Positions 1-6,108 of a stretch of 6,108 nucleotides of DNA are shown here, one piece after another. Origin of the DNA: Erythrobacter sp. UBA3075. GTDB lineage: Bacteria > Pseudomonadota > Alphaproteobacteria > Sphingomonadales > Sphingomonadaceae. How positions within the stretch are numbered: the first letter of the stretch is position 1; every line of letters begins with the position of its first letter. The notes beneath the pieces are model-generated. The model had not been told where the DNA came from, did not search any database, and worked only from the letters and a program-made list of their open reading frames with translations. A program made the position numbers and the translations under genes. The DNA lies in assembly GCA_002367375.1 (NCBI GenBank), contig DFBR01000005.1, positions 1 to 6,108 on the forward strand. Direction: 5' to 3'.

Positions 1-1606
1 ATTTGTAGGCCAGCGCTTGTCCCGGCCATGTGATGTGGCGATTGACCTCGGCATTGATGTTGCCCGGTGAAAGCGCGGTGTTGGCAAGCATGAAGTCGAC
101 CGCCTCCTGCCGCGTCCAGCCCAGTGCATGAATACCAGTATCGACCACCAGACGGCTCGCGCGCCACATTTCGTAGGACAAGCGGCCCATTTCCTTGGCT
201 GGCGTATCATACAGGCCCATTTCGATGCCGAGCCGCTCTGAATAAAGTCCCCAGCCTTCGATAAAGACCGTGAAGAAAGTGCCGTTGGCACGCAGCGGGT
301 GGATATCAAGTTCCTGCTGGAGCGAGATCTGGTGATGGTGGCCGGGCACCGCCTCATGCACACCCAAAGCGGGCAGTTCCCAAAGGGGCCGCTGATCCAG
401 CTCGGTCAGATTAAGACGGTAAATGCCCGCCTGCCCCGTCGCCATGGAGCCGCTCTCGTAATAGGCAGTGGTATTGCCCGGAGCGCTCGCCGCCGGGATC
501 GGCTCGACCGTATAGGGGAGGCGCGGCAGCGTGCCGAACAGACGCGGCATCCAGCCGTCGATCTCTTTCGCCAATGCCTGCGCATATTGCAGATAGCTTT
601 CCTCATCCTCCGGGAAATACTGCGGATCGGTGCGCAGGTTCTCGATGAAATCCTCGCGCGTGTCGAAGCCCGCTTGCGCCGCCACGGCTTCCATTTCCGC
701 GCGAATGCGCGCGACTTCGGACTGGCCGAGATCGTGAACCTCCTGCGGCGTCATCTCGGTCGTGGTGAAGCTGCGCACGCGGTAGGCGTAATATTCCTGA
801 CCGCCGGGAGTGCCGCCAATTCCGGGCGCCTCATCGGTGCGGCAATTGGGCGCATAATCCTGCGTGTAGAAATTGGCGAAGTCTTCCAGCCCCGCGAACG
901 CACCCTCGGTGATAGCGGAGCGTCCCTGCGCGACGATCTGCTCCCAGTCACCGTCGGAAATAGTCGCAGGGCGTGTTTCAAACGCGCTCCACCAGACCGA
1001 ATCCTCCGGTGTTTCGGCGATCAGACCGGTGATGGAATTCTCATAACCCTGCATCGGCTCACACGGCTGCGTCAGCCCGAGTTCAATGGCCGTTTCGCTG
1101 CGCTCGACGATATTGGAAACATAGGCAGGAAACGCTTCCAAACGCCCGATAAAACTGGCGTAATCTTCTGCCGTGAATAGCGGCGAACCATAGGCCAGCC
1201 CGGCAATGGCCGATTGCGGGCCACCGCGATTGGTGAAGGCGATATAGCGGCTGTGATCGTGTTCGGCAGCTTCGAGTGAACCTTCGAAATCCCGTTGCAT
1301 CAAAGCGTGGTCGATGCGCAGGCTTTCCGGAAGGCTGTCGCTATCAATCGCTTCCAGACGCGCAAGAAAGGCGCGGGTTTCCGCCAATCCGCTCTCGTAC
1401 CCATCAAGCGAACTGTCACCCAATTGGCCATCCCCACGCCTGTCTCCAATCGAAGTTGCCAGAAAAGGCGAATTGTCGAGCGTCCACTCCCACACTTCTT
1501 CGCGCAGTTGGGTAAAGTCTGCCTCCGCATCCTGCGCGAAGGCAGGCTGCGGCAGCGCGACAGCGAACGCGAGGGCAGATGCTGCGACGAAAAATGAGCG
1601 GGTCAT
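1..1606 (-). CDS. Secreted DUF885-family protein (putative zinc peptidase), C-terminus cut by window edge
   Basis: This minus-strand frame starts at the ATG at 1606-1604 and stays open for 535 codons to the left edge. It begins with a clear Sec signal peptide: a basic MTR start, a hydrophobic core, and a likely signal peptidase I cut after AFA at residues 22-24, before QDA. The mature protein should therefore be periplasmic or exported. Residues 417-426 read HEAVPGHHHQ, and residues 450-457 read EGWGLYSE. These match the HExxPGHH and EGWxxYxE blocks of the DUF885 family, which by analogy with zinc metallopeptidases supply metal ligands and a catalytic Glu (E418). A conserved-looking PGQALAYK lies at the left edge. 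Members are usually about 580-610 residues, so roughly 50-70 residues are missing. Cys182 and Cys255 are the cysteines I noticed and could form a disulfide. A GGAG Shine-Dalgarno (1620-1617) lies 10 bases upstream of the start. The gene follows recG on the same strand after 64 bases. The family call is firm; the substrate is unknown. Confidence 0.9.
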   Translation of the reverse strand, partial: MTRSFFVAASALAFAVALPQPAFAQDAEADFTQLREEVWEWTLDNSPFLATSIGDRRGDGQLGDSSLDGYESGLAETRAFLARLEAIDSDSLPESLRIDHALMQRDFEGSLEAAEHDHSRYIAFTNRGGPQSAIAGLAYGSPLFTAEDYASFIGRLEAFPAYVSNIVERSETAIELGLTQPCEPMQGYENSITGLIAETPEDSVWWSAFETRPATISDGDWEQIVAQGRSAITEGAFAGLEDFANFYTQDYAPNCRTDEAPGIGGTPGGQEYYAYRVRSFTTTEMTPQEVHDLGQSEVARIRAEMEAVAAQAGFDTREDFIENLRTDPQYFPEDEESYLQYAQALAKEIDGWMPRLFGTLPRLPYTVEPIPAASAPGNTTAYYESGSMATGQAGIYRLNLTELDQRPLWELPALGVHEAVPGHHHQISLQQELDIHPLRANGTFFTVFIEGWGLYSERLGIEMGLYDTPAKEMGRLSYEMWRASRLVVDTGIHALGWTRQEAVDFMLANTALSPGNINAEVNRHITWPGQALAYK

Positions 1607-1640
1607 GTGGTGTGATCTCCGGAAGAATTGGTTGCGCGGG

Positions 1641-1668
1641 AGACTAGGCGAGTGGCGCGCGATGGCAA
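1641..1668 (-). promoter_or_regulatory. Weak candidate sigma-70-type promoter for the DUF885 gene
   Basis: In the 64-base gap downstream of recG, the minus strand carries TTGCCA (1668-1663, five of six matches to the -35 consensus). A 16-base spacer and TAGTCT (1646-1641, only three of six matches to the -10 consensus) follow. Transcription would start near 1634, about 28 bases before the ATG. The -10 match is poor, so this is a suggestion only. Read-through from recG is equally possible, because I see no terminator hairpin with a T-tract in this gap. Confidence 0.2.
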
Positions 1669-1670
1669 GC

Positions 1671-3743
1671 CTACCCACCCCTCAACGTCTGCACACCCCA
1701 GTCGCGTTCCATCAGATACAGCACCATTCGTGCCGCTTCCCCCCGGTCGGAGCCTTCCAAGCCGCCCTGCTGTTCAACCAGCAACTTTGCATCGGCATTG
1801 GCAGTGTCGATCAGCTTGGTCACTTGCTCAAGGCTGGCGATGTTGAAGCCTTCGTCCCCGCTTTGGCGTGTGCCGAGCAATTCGCCGCCGCCGCGCAGGC
1901 GCAGGTCTTCTTCCGCTAGTTCGAAGCCATCTTGCGATTCTTTCATCAGTTCGAGCCGCTTCTTGCCAGTTTCCGACAATTCGTTTCCGCGCAGCAGGAG
2001 GCAGGTCGATTTCTCGCTGCCTCGCCCTACCCGGCCGCGCAATTGGTGGAGCTGCGCAAGGCCGAAGCGTTCGGCCTGTTCGATCACCATTAGCGTGGCG
2101 TTGGGGACATCTACGCCGACCTCGATCACCGTGGTCGCCACGAGTATTTTCGCCTCGCCCGCAGCAAAGCGCGCCATTCCTGCGTCTTTCATTTCGGGCG
2201 CGAGCTGGCCGTGGACCAGCACCACATCATCACCAAACCGCTCTTTCAGCGCAACATAGCGCGCTTCGGCGGCGGCGAGGTCTTCATTCTCGCTCTCGGT
2301 GCCGCGCACCATGGGGCACACCCAATAGGCCTGCTGTCCGCTCGTCACATGGCGGCCCACGGCGGCGGCGATATCGTCCAGCCGGTCCAGCGGCAGAACG
2401 CGGGTGTCGATCGCCTGCCTGCCGGGCGGAAGCTCATCCAGACGGCTGACTTCCATCTCGCCGTGATTGGCCAGCACCAGCGTGCGCGGGATCGGCGTTG
2501 CGGTCATCGCCAGCGTGTGCGGCGTTACCTTGCCTTTTTGCGTGAGCAGCAGGCGTTGCGAGACGCCAAAACGGTGCTGTTCGTCGATCACCACCAGGCC
2601 GAGGTTTTTGTAGCTGACCGTCTGCTGAAAGATCGCATGTGTTCCCACGACAATGTCGATGCTGCCATCGAGCAGGCCCATGAGGATACTTTCGCGGGCC
2701 TTGCCCTTGTCGCGCCCTGTCAGCAGCGCAATTTCGACGCCTGTAGGCCCGGCGAGTTCACGCAGGCTTGCGAGATGTTGGCGCGCGAGCAGTTCTGTCG
2801 GCGCAAGCAGAGCCGCCTGTGCACCGGCCTCCACGGCCACCAGCATTGCTTCCAGCGCCACCACCGTCTTACCTGCGCCAACATCGCCTTGCAGCAGCCG
2901 CAGCATCGGGCTGGCCTGCGCCATATCGCCCGCGATCTCCTCAATGCTACGTGTCTGCGCTCCGGTCAGCGGGAACGGCAATTGCAGCTTGCCGCGCAGT
3001 GAGCCATCGCCCTGCAAGCTCTGCCCCTTGCGCGCCCGATTGCTTTGCCGGACCAGCAGCAGGGCGAGCGCATTGGCGAACAGTTCATCATAGGCGAGTC
3101 GGTCGCGCGCCTTCGCATTCTCGCCCTGATGTGCCAGCGCCACCGCATCGCGCCATGTCGGCCAGCCTTCGCGGCCCAGCGTAGTTGGCTCAATCCATTC
3201 GGACAGTTCGGGAGCGCGCTCCAAAGACTGCTCCACCAGAGAGGCGATGCGCGGCTGCGTCAGCCCTTCAGCAAGGCGGTAGATTGGCTCCACCATCTTG
3301 CCCATCGCATCGGCGCTTTTCTCCGCCACATGGTCAGGATGCACGATTTGCAGCATCTGGTCATATTGATCGAGCCGCCCTGCCACCCAGCGCGTTTCCC
3401 CCACCGGCAGCTGCTTCTTCGCGGTATAGCTTGCCCGCCCGAAATAGGTCAGCGTGCAGATGTTGCCCTTCGCATCTTGCGTCAGCACGCGGTACGGCCC
3501 GCGTCCAGGGTTGCGGGGGCTGCGATGTTCAACCGTGGTGAGTGCGACCACCACCTGCTCACCCACATGCGCATCATCCAGATCCTGCACCGCGCGCCGC
3601 GTCACGAAGCGTTCAGGCAGGTGATAAAGCACGTCCCGCACCCGCTCGAGCCGCAGCTTGGCGAGCGGCTTCTTCAGCTTCGGACCGATGCCTTCAAGGC
3701 TGTCGATTTCGGCGAACAAGGGGTTGAGGATTTCAGGCCGCAT
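1671..3743 (-). CDS. recG: ATP-dependent DNA helicase RecG
   Basis: Complete gene of 690 residues plus TAG, close to the usual RecG length (E. coli 693). RecG is a cytoplasmic superfamily 2 double-strand DNA translocase that regresses stalled forks, remodels Holliday junctions and D-loops, and opposes R-loops. The N-terminus has a helix-hairpin-helix-like LEGIGPKL near residue 14, then the OB-fold wedge domain (roughly residues 55-150) that splits the fork. Helicase motifs follow in order: Walker A GDVGAGKT (286-293, K292), APTELLARQH, the motif II box DEQH (387-390), TATPIPRT, and QLRGRVGRG (567-575, with R571 and R574 in the motif VI position). The C-terminal GFELAEEDLRLRGGGELLG followed by TRQSG is the RecG family block that couples ATP hydrolysis to translocation. 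The frame is open further upstream, to 4022, but the ATG at 3743 gives the family N-terminus and has AGAGG (3755-3751) seven bases before it. It is divergent from sdhE. No disrupted motif was seen. Confidence 0.97.
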   Translation of the reverse strand: MRPEILNPLFAEIDSLEGIGPKLKKPLAKLRLERVRDVLYHLPERFVTRRAVQDLDDAHVGEQVVVALTTVEHRSPRNPGRGPYRVLTQDAKGNICTLTYFGRASYTAKKQLPVGETRWVAGRLDQYDQMLQIVHPDHVAEKSADAMGKMVEPIYRLAEGLTQPRIASLVEQSLERAPELSEWIEPTTLGREGWPTWRDAVALAHQGENAKARDRLAYDELFANALALLLVRQSNRARKGQSLQGDGSLRGKLQLPFPLTGAQTRSIEEIAGDMAQASPMLRLLQGDVGAGKTVVALEAMLVAVEAGAQAALLAPTELLARQHLASLRELAGPTGVEIALLTGRDKGKARESILMGLLDGSIDIVVGTHAIFQQTVSYKNLGLVVIDEQHRFGVSQRLLLTQKGKVTPHTLAMTATPIPRTLVLANHGEMEVSRLDELPPGRQAIDTRVLPLDRLDDIAAAVGRHVTSGQQAYWVCPMVRGTESENEDLAAAEARYVALKERFGDDVVLVHGQLAPEMKDAGMARFAAGEAKILVATTVIEVGVDVPNATLMVIEQAERFGLAQLHQLRGRVGRGSEKSTCLLLRGNELSETGKKRLELMKESQDGFELAEEDLRLRGGGELLGTRQSGDEGFNIASLEQVTKLIDTANADAKLLVEQQGGLEGSDRGEAARMVLYLMERDWGVQTLRGG

Positions 3744-3791
3744 AACACAGCCTCTAGCCCATCGCGCAAAGCATCGGTAGGAGGCAACGCC
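3744..3791. promoter_or_regulatory. Divergent recG / sdhE intergenic region with both ribosome binding sites
   Basis: Only 48 bases separate the two divergent start codons. The minus strand holds AGAGG (3755-3751) for recG; the plus strand holds AGGAGG (3779-3784), seven bases before the sdhE ATG. These sites decide both starts against longer in-frame alternatives. The remaining space is too small for two independent, non-overlapping promoters. At least one promoter therefore probably lies inside the neighbouring gene's 5' coding sequence, and the 5' leaders probably overlap. I could not identify a convincing -35/-10 pair in either direction. Confidence 0.6.
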
Positions 3792-4061
3792 ATGACTTCC
3801 ACCGATCTTACACAACGCATAGCTCGCGCCAAATTTCGTGCATGGCATCGCGGCACGCGCGAGGCCGATTACATGTTCGGCTGCTATTTCGACACCTACC
3901 ACGCCAGCTGGGATGAAGCGGGCCTCGCATGGTTCGAAGCCTTGCTGGAAGAGGACGATGTTGACGTCATGGCGTGGGGCATGGGCCGCGGCGAGCCGCC
4001 GGAGCATCTTGCAGGTGACCAAATGGAGGTCTTGCGCAGGCTCGACTATGTGAACATTTGA
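3792..4061 (+). CDS. sdhE: FAD assembly factor SdhE (succinate dehydrogenase flavinylation factor, DUF339/Sdh5 family)
   Basis: Complete gene of 89 residues plus TGA, the normal size for this family (E. coli SdhE is 88). SdhE is a small cytoplasmic helical protein that binds the SdhA flavoprotein and promotes covalent attachment of FAD, a step in assembling respiratory complex II. The signature RGxxE motif is present as RGTRE at residues 20-24, followed by the conserved DYMFGCYF. The C-terminal half has the usual aromatic and acidic helix with WFEALLEEDD. The frame is open far upstream, because it is the antisense of recG. The ATG at 3792 is chosen because it has a near-ideal AGGAGG seven bases upstream and gives the family length. 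No sdh structural genes are visible nearby. mfd follows on the same strand after 167 bases of palindromic sequence. The call rests on the RGxxE motif, the length and the recG/mfd neighbourhood. Confidence 0.93.
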   Translation: MTSTDLTQRIARAKFRAWHRGTREADYMFGCYFDTYHASWDEAGLAWFEALLEEDDVDVMAWGMGRGEPPEHLAGDQMEVLRRLDYVNI

Positions 4062-4065
4062 TTTT

Positions 4066-4093
4066 CTCCCCTCTCATCTTCAGAGGAGGGGAG
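4066..4093. other. Hairpin just after sdhE
   Basis: CTCCCCTC (4066-4073) pairs perfectly with GAGGGGAG (4086-4093) across a 12-base loop, starting four bases after the sdhE stop codon. On the plus strand no T-tract follows it; the four Ts precede it. It is therefore not a standard intrinsic terminator, but it could protect the 3' end of the sdhE message or slow polymerase. It forms the left end of the palindromic element. Confidence 0.6.
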
Positions 4094-4175
4094 CGAGACT
4101 TGGCGAGCCGAAGGTGAGCCTAGTCGCAGCGGGGTGGTGCCTGATGGCGCTCGCTCTGCTCGCCGCCACCCCCAA

Positions 4176-4199
4176 CCCCCTCCTCTAAAGAGGATGGGG
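4176..4199. other. Hairpin in the mfd leader
   Basis: Eleven bases at 4176-4186 pair with 4189-4199 with one mismatch; the core is TCCTCT-AA-AGAGGA. The two-base loop is tight, so a base pair or two would open in RNA. The hairpin ends 29 bases before the mfd start codon and has no T-tract after it, which argues against an intrinsic terminator. It forms the right end of the palindromic element. Confidence 0.6.
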
Positions 4200-4228
4200 C
4201 TATTGCTGCTGCCTGAAGTCTGAAATCT

Positions 4229-6108
4229 ATGCCCGATCTTTCCCGCATTCTGAAAGCTGAGCAGCCGCTCACCCTCGCCCGCGTGGCGCGTGGAGCGCAG
4301 CCGCTGGTCCTCGCCGACCTCGCCCGCGCTGCAAGGAGCCGCGCGGTTTTCATCGCGCCCGATGATACGGCAATGCGCGCAGTGGTGGATGCGGCGCATT
4401 TCTTCGCCCCCGAATTGCAAGTGATCGAATTTCCGGCGTGGGATTGCCTGCCGTTTGACCGGGCCAGCCCGGCCATGTCGGTCAGCGCGCAAAGGCTGGC
4501 GGCACTGCACCGGTTGCAAGCAGGCAAAGCGGGCGATCAACTGGTGGTCACCACAGTCAACGCGCTGCTGCAACGCGTGCTTACGCCATTCCGCATTCGC
4601 GAAGCGGTGCGCGAATTCAAAGTGGGCACAGAAATCGGCCACGAAAGCCTTGCGGCGCTGTTACAGAGGCAAGGCTACACCCGCGTTGATACCGTGGTCG
4701 ACACAGGCGAATTCGCGATGCGTGGGAGCATTGTCGATATTCATCCCAGCGGCCTGGAAGGCGGATTACGGCTCGATTTCTTCGGCGATGAGCTGGAAAG
4801 CCTGCGTCTGTTCGATCCCAGCACCCAGCGAACCACCGCAACGATTGACGAGCATTTGCTGCTGCCCGCCAGCGAGGCGCTGCTCGACGAAGACAGCATC
4901 AAGCGGTTCCGTGGGCGCTACCGCGAAGCATTTGGCGCGACCGCCACGCAAGATCCGTTGTATGAAGCGGTGAGCGACGGTCGGCGACTGGCGGGCATGG
5001 AACATTGGCTACCACTGTTCGAAGACCGGATGGCGACTTTGTTCGACCATCTCGGAAAAGATGCGACACTCGTGATCGATTCTGCTGCCATGTCGGCGGC
5101 GGAAGAACGGCTGACCGACATTGCCGATTATCACCGTCAGCGCAGCGAGATCGCCGGACAGTCCAAGGGCAGCTATCGCCCGATTGATCCAGAGCAGCTT
5201 TATCTGACAAAGGATGAACTGGACCGCGCGCTGACCGCATGGCCGATCCACAAGACCTCCATCTTCGACGAGCCCGAGAGCGACACGGTACTCGATTTCG
5301 GCTTCCGCTCGGCGCGCGATTTCACGCCCGAACGCTCGCAAGGCAGCAATGCCTATGAAGCCGCAGCGAAGCATTTCAAGGCGCTTGCCAAGGCCGGCAA
5401 GCGTCCGCTGCTGGCGGCATATACCCAAGGATCGCTCAGCCGCATCACCTCGATCATTGAGGAAGCGGGCACGCCGGTAAAGATCGCGGAAAGCTGGCAG
5501 GAAGCGCTCGGCTCCTCGGCAAAGGGCAAAGCCACTGCCATGGTCCTGCCGCTCGACACCGGTTTTGCCAATGATGAGCTGGAGTTGATTACCGAGCAGG
5601 ATCTGCTGGGTGACAGGCTGGTCCGCCGCAAGAAGCGCAAGAAGGATGCCGACGCTTTCCTCGCCGAATTGCAGGCCTTGTCGCGCGGTGACCTGGTCGT
5701 GCATCTCGATCACGGTATCGGCAAATATATCGGGCTGGAGCCCATCGCGGCGGGCAAAAGCCTGCACGATTGTGTGCGACTGGAATATGCTGGCGGCGAC
5801 AAGCTGTTCATCCCGGTCGAAAATATCGACGTGCTCAGCCGCTATGGCAGCAGCGAGGAAAGTGTCCCGCTGGACAGGCTGGGCGGCGAAGCTTGGCAGA
5901 AACGCCGCGCCCGTCTGAAGGAACGTATTCGCGCGATTGCGGGCGAGCTGATGGAAATTGCTGCCCAGCGCGCGCTCAGGAAAGCACCCGTGCTGGCGCC
6001 CGAAGAAGCCAGCTACAACCAGTTCCTCGACCGCTTCCAATATGAAGAGACCGAAGATCAGGAAGCCGCCATCGCCGATGTTCTGCGCGATCTCGAAAGC
6101 GGCCGCCC
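4229..6108 (+). CDS. mfd: Transcription-repair coupling factor Mfd, N-terminal 626 residues (cut by right edge)
   Basis: The frame is open from the ATG at 4229 to the window end. Full Mfd is about 1150 residues, so just over half is present. Mfd binds stalled RNA polymerase, pushes it off DNA and recruits UvrA for nucleotide excision repair. The UvrB-like N-terminal module shows FPAWDCLPFD near residue 69 and GEFAMRG (160-166). R165, R181 and F185 match by position the E. coli residues that I recall at the UvrA/D7-binding face of domain 2. The RNA-polymerase-interacting domain covers roughly residues 475-550, including RGDLVVHLDHGIGKYIGL and GGDKLFIPVENID. The translocase begins with FQYEETEDQEAAI, just before the Walker A motif, which is off-window. 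An in-frame TGA at 4214-4216 makes this ATG the first possible one. The Shine-Dalgarno is weak: GAAG at 4215-4218, with a 10-base spacer. Confidence 0.96.
   Translation, partial: MPDLSRILKAEQPLTLARVARGAQPLVLADLARAARSRAVFIAPDDTAMRAVVDAAHFFAPELQVIEFPAWDCLPFDRASPAMSVSAQRLAALHRLQAGKAGDQLVVTTVNALLQRVLTPFRIREAVREFKVGTEIGHESLAALLQRQGYTRVDTVVDTGEFAMRGSIVDIHPSGLEGGLRLDFFGDELESLRLFDPSTQRTTATIDEHLLLPASEALLDEDSIKRFRGRYREAFGATATQDPLYEAVSDGRRLAGMEHWLPLFEDRMATLFDHLGKDATLVIDSAAMSAAEERLTDIADYHRQRSEIAGQSKGSYRPIDPEQLYLTKDELDRALTAWPIHKTSIFDEPESDTVLDFGFRSARDFTPERSQGSNAYEAAAKHFKALAKAGKRPLLAAYTQGSLSRITSIIEEAGTPVKIAESWQEALGSSAKGKATAMVLPLDTGFANDELELITEQDLLGDRLVRRKKRKKDADAFLAELQALSRGDLVVHLDHGIGKYIGLEPIAAGKSLHDCVRLEYAGGDKLFIPVENIDVLSRYGSSEESVPLDRLGGEAWQKRRARLKERIRAIAGELMEIAAQRALRKAPVLAPEEASYNQFLDRFQYEETEDQEAAIADVLRDLESGR

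Larger units (their letters stand above)
4066..4199. repeat. Palindromic intergenic element with 15-base inverted end arms (REP/MITE-like candidate)
   Basis: The sdhE-mfd gap contains a structured block of about 134 bases. TCTTCAGAGGAGGGG at 4077-4091 and CCCCTCCTCTAAAGA at 4177-4191 are inverted copies with one mismatch in 15. Between them, GAGCGAG (4091-4097) is complementary to CTCGCTC (4150-4156), and GGCGAGC (4102-4108) to GCTCGCC (4158-4164). GGGGTGG (4131-4137) is complementary to CCACCCC (4166-4172). The two inner GAGCGAG and GGCGAGC pairings cross, so they cannot both form in one simple hairpin. I see no target-site duplication and no coding sequence. The makeup recalls the short dispersed palindromic repeats that occur between genes in sphingomonad genomes. 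One window cannot show that it is repeated elsewhere. Confidence 0.6.

Noticed and set aside
299..1180. A 293-codon plus-strand open frame opposite the DUF885 gene.
   Set aside because: It covers the conserved HExxPGHH region in antisense and has no domain-like features of its own.
2211..3002. A 263-codon plus-strand open frame opposite recG.
   Set aside because: Its translation is rich in Arg, His and Gln with no recognisable domain; it is a shadow of a well-supported gene.
3045..3791. A long upstream extension of the sdhE frame antisense to recG.
   Set aside because: The frame is open because of GC-rich codon bias opposite recG. The AGGAGG-preceded ATG at 3792 gives the exact family length.
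3744..4022. A 93-codon in-frame N-terminal extension of recG (783-residue version).
   Set aside because: It overlaps all but the last codons of sdhE in antisense, has no RecG family sequence, and the ATG at 3743 has its own ribosome binding site and gives the normal length.
4066..4199. The hairpins as Rho-independent terminators for sdhE.
   Set aside because: Neither hairpin is followed by a T-tract on either strand, so the standard terminator pattern is missing.
4046..4642. A 198-codon minus-strand open frame reading through the palindromic element into mfd.
   Set aside because: Half of it is antisense to mfd and the rest translates the repeat. Such low-complexity translations of intergenic repeats are common mis-annotations.
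5009..6040. A 343-codon minus-strand open frame opposite mfd.
   Set aside because: The plus strand encodes clear Mfd domains across the same bases. The antisense product has no recognisable motif.
1..6108. A novel defence system, mobile island or biosynthetic cluster.
   Set aside because: All coding space is accounted for by four known families with uniform composition. I saw no integrase, transposase, tRNA attachment site or unfamiliar gene.

Overview
This window looks like an ordinary chromosomal housekeeping region of a GC-rich alphaproteobacterium. The protein sequences and the recG / sdhE / mfd gene order fit Sphingomonadales best, perhaps the Erythrobacter/Altererythrobacter group. That placement rests on remembered protein similarity and synteny, not on a database search. 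I found no tRNA, rRNA, CRISPR array, insertion sequence, phage gene or defence gene.

Layout from left to right. (1) Positions 1-1606, minus strand: a secreted DUF885-family protein, probably a zinc metallopeptidase-like enzyme. Its N-terminus, signal peptide and HExxPGHH motif are present, and its C-terminus runs off the left edge. (2) A 64-base gap. (3) Positions 1671-3743, minus strand: complete recG, the ATP-dependent helicase that remodels stalled replication forks and Holliday junctions. (4) A 48-base divergent gap. (5) Positions 3792-4061, plus strand: complete sdhE, the small factor that helps attach FAD to succinate dehydrogenase. (6) A 167-base gap (4062-4228) filled with palindromic sequence, including two inverted copies of a 15-base arm. 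It looks like a dispersed REP- or MITE-like intergenic element. (7) From 4229 to the right edge, plus strand: the N-terminal 626 residues of mfd, the transcription-repair coupling factor. The window ends just before its Walker A motif.

RecG and Mfd are related helicase/translocases that both act where replication or transcription is blocked. They flank sdhE, a respiratory-complex assembly gene with no obvious mechanistic link to repair; this neighbourhood is, as far as I recall, common in alphaproteobacteria. recG and the DUF885 gene lie head-to-tail with no visible terminator between them and could be partly co-transcribed. sdhE and mfd are co-directional but separated by the palindromic element. 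That element is the only sequence here not explained by a well-known gene family, and it is the best candidate for a second look. I see no evidence of a new multi-gene system.
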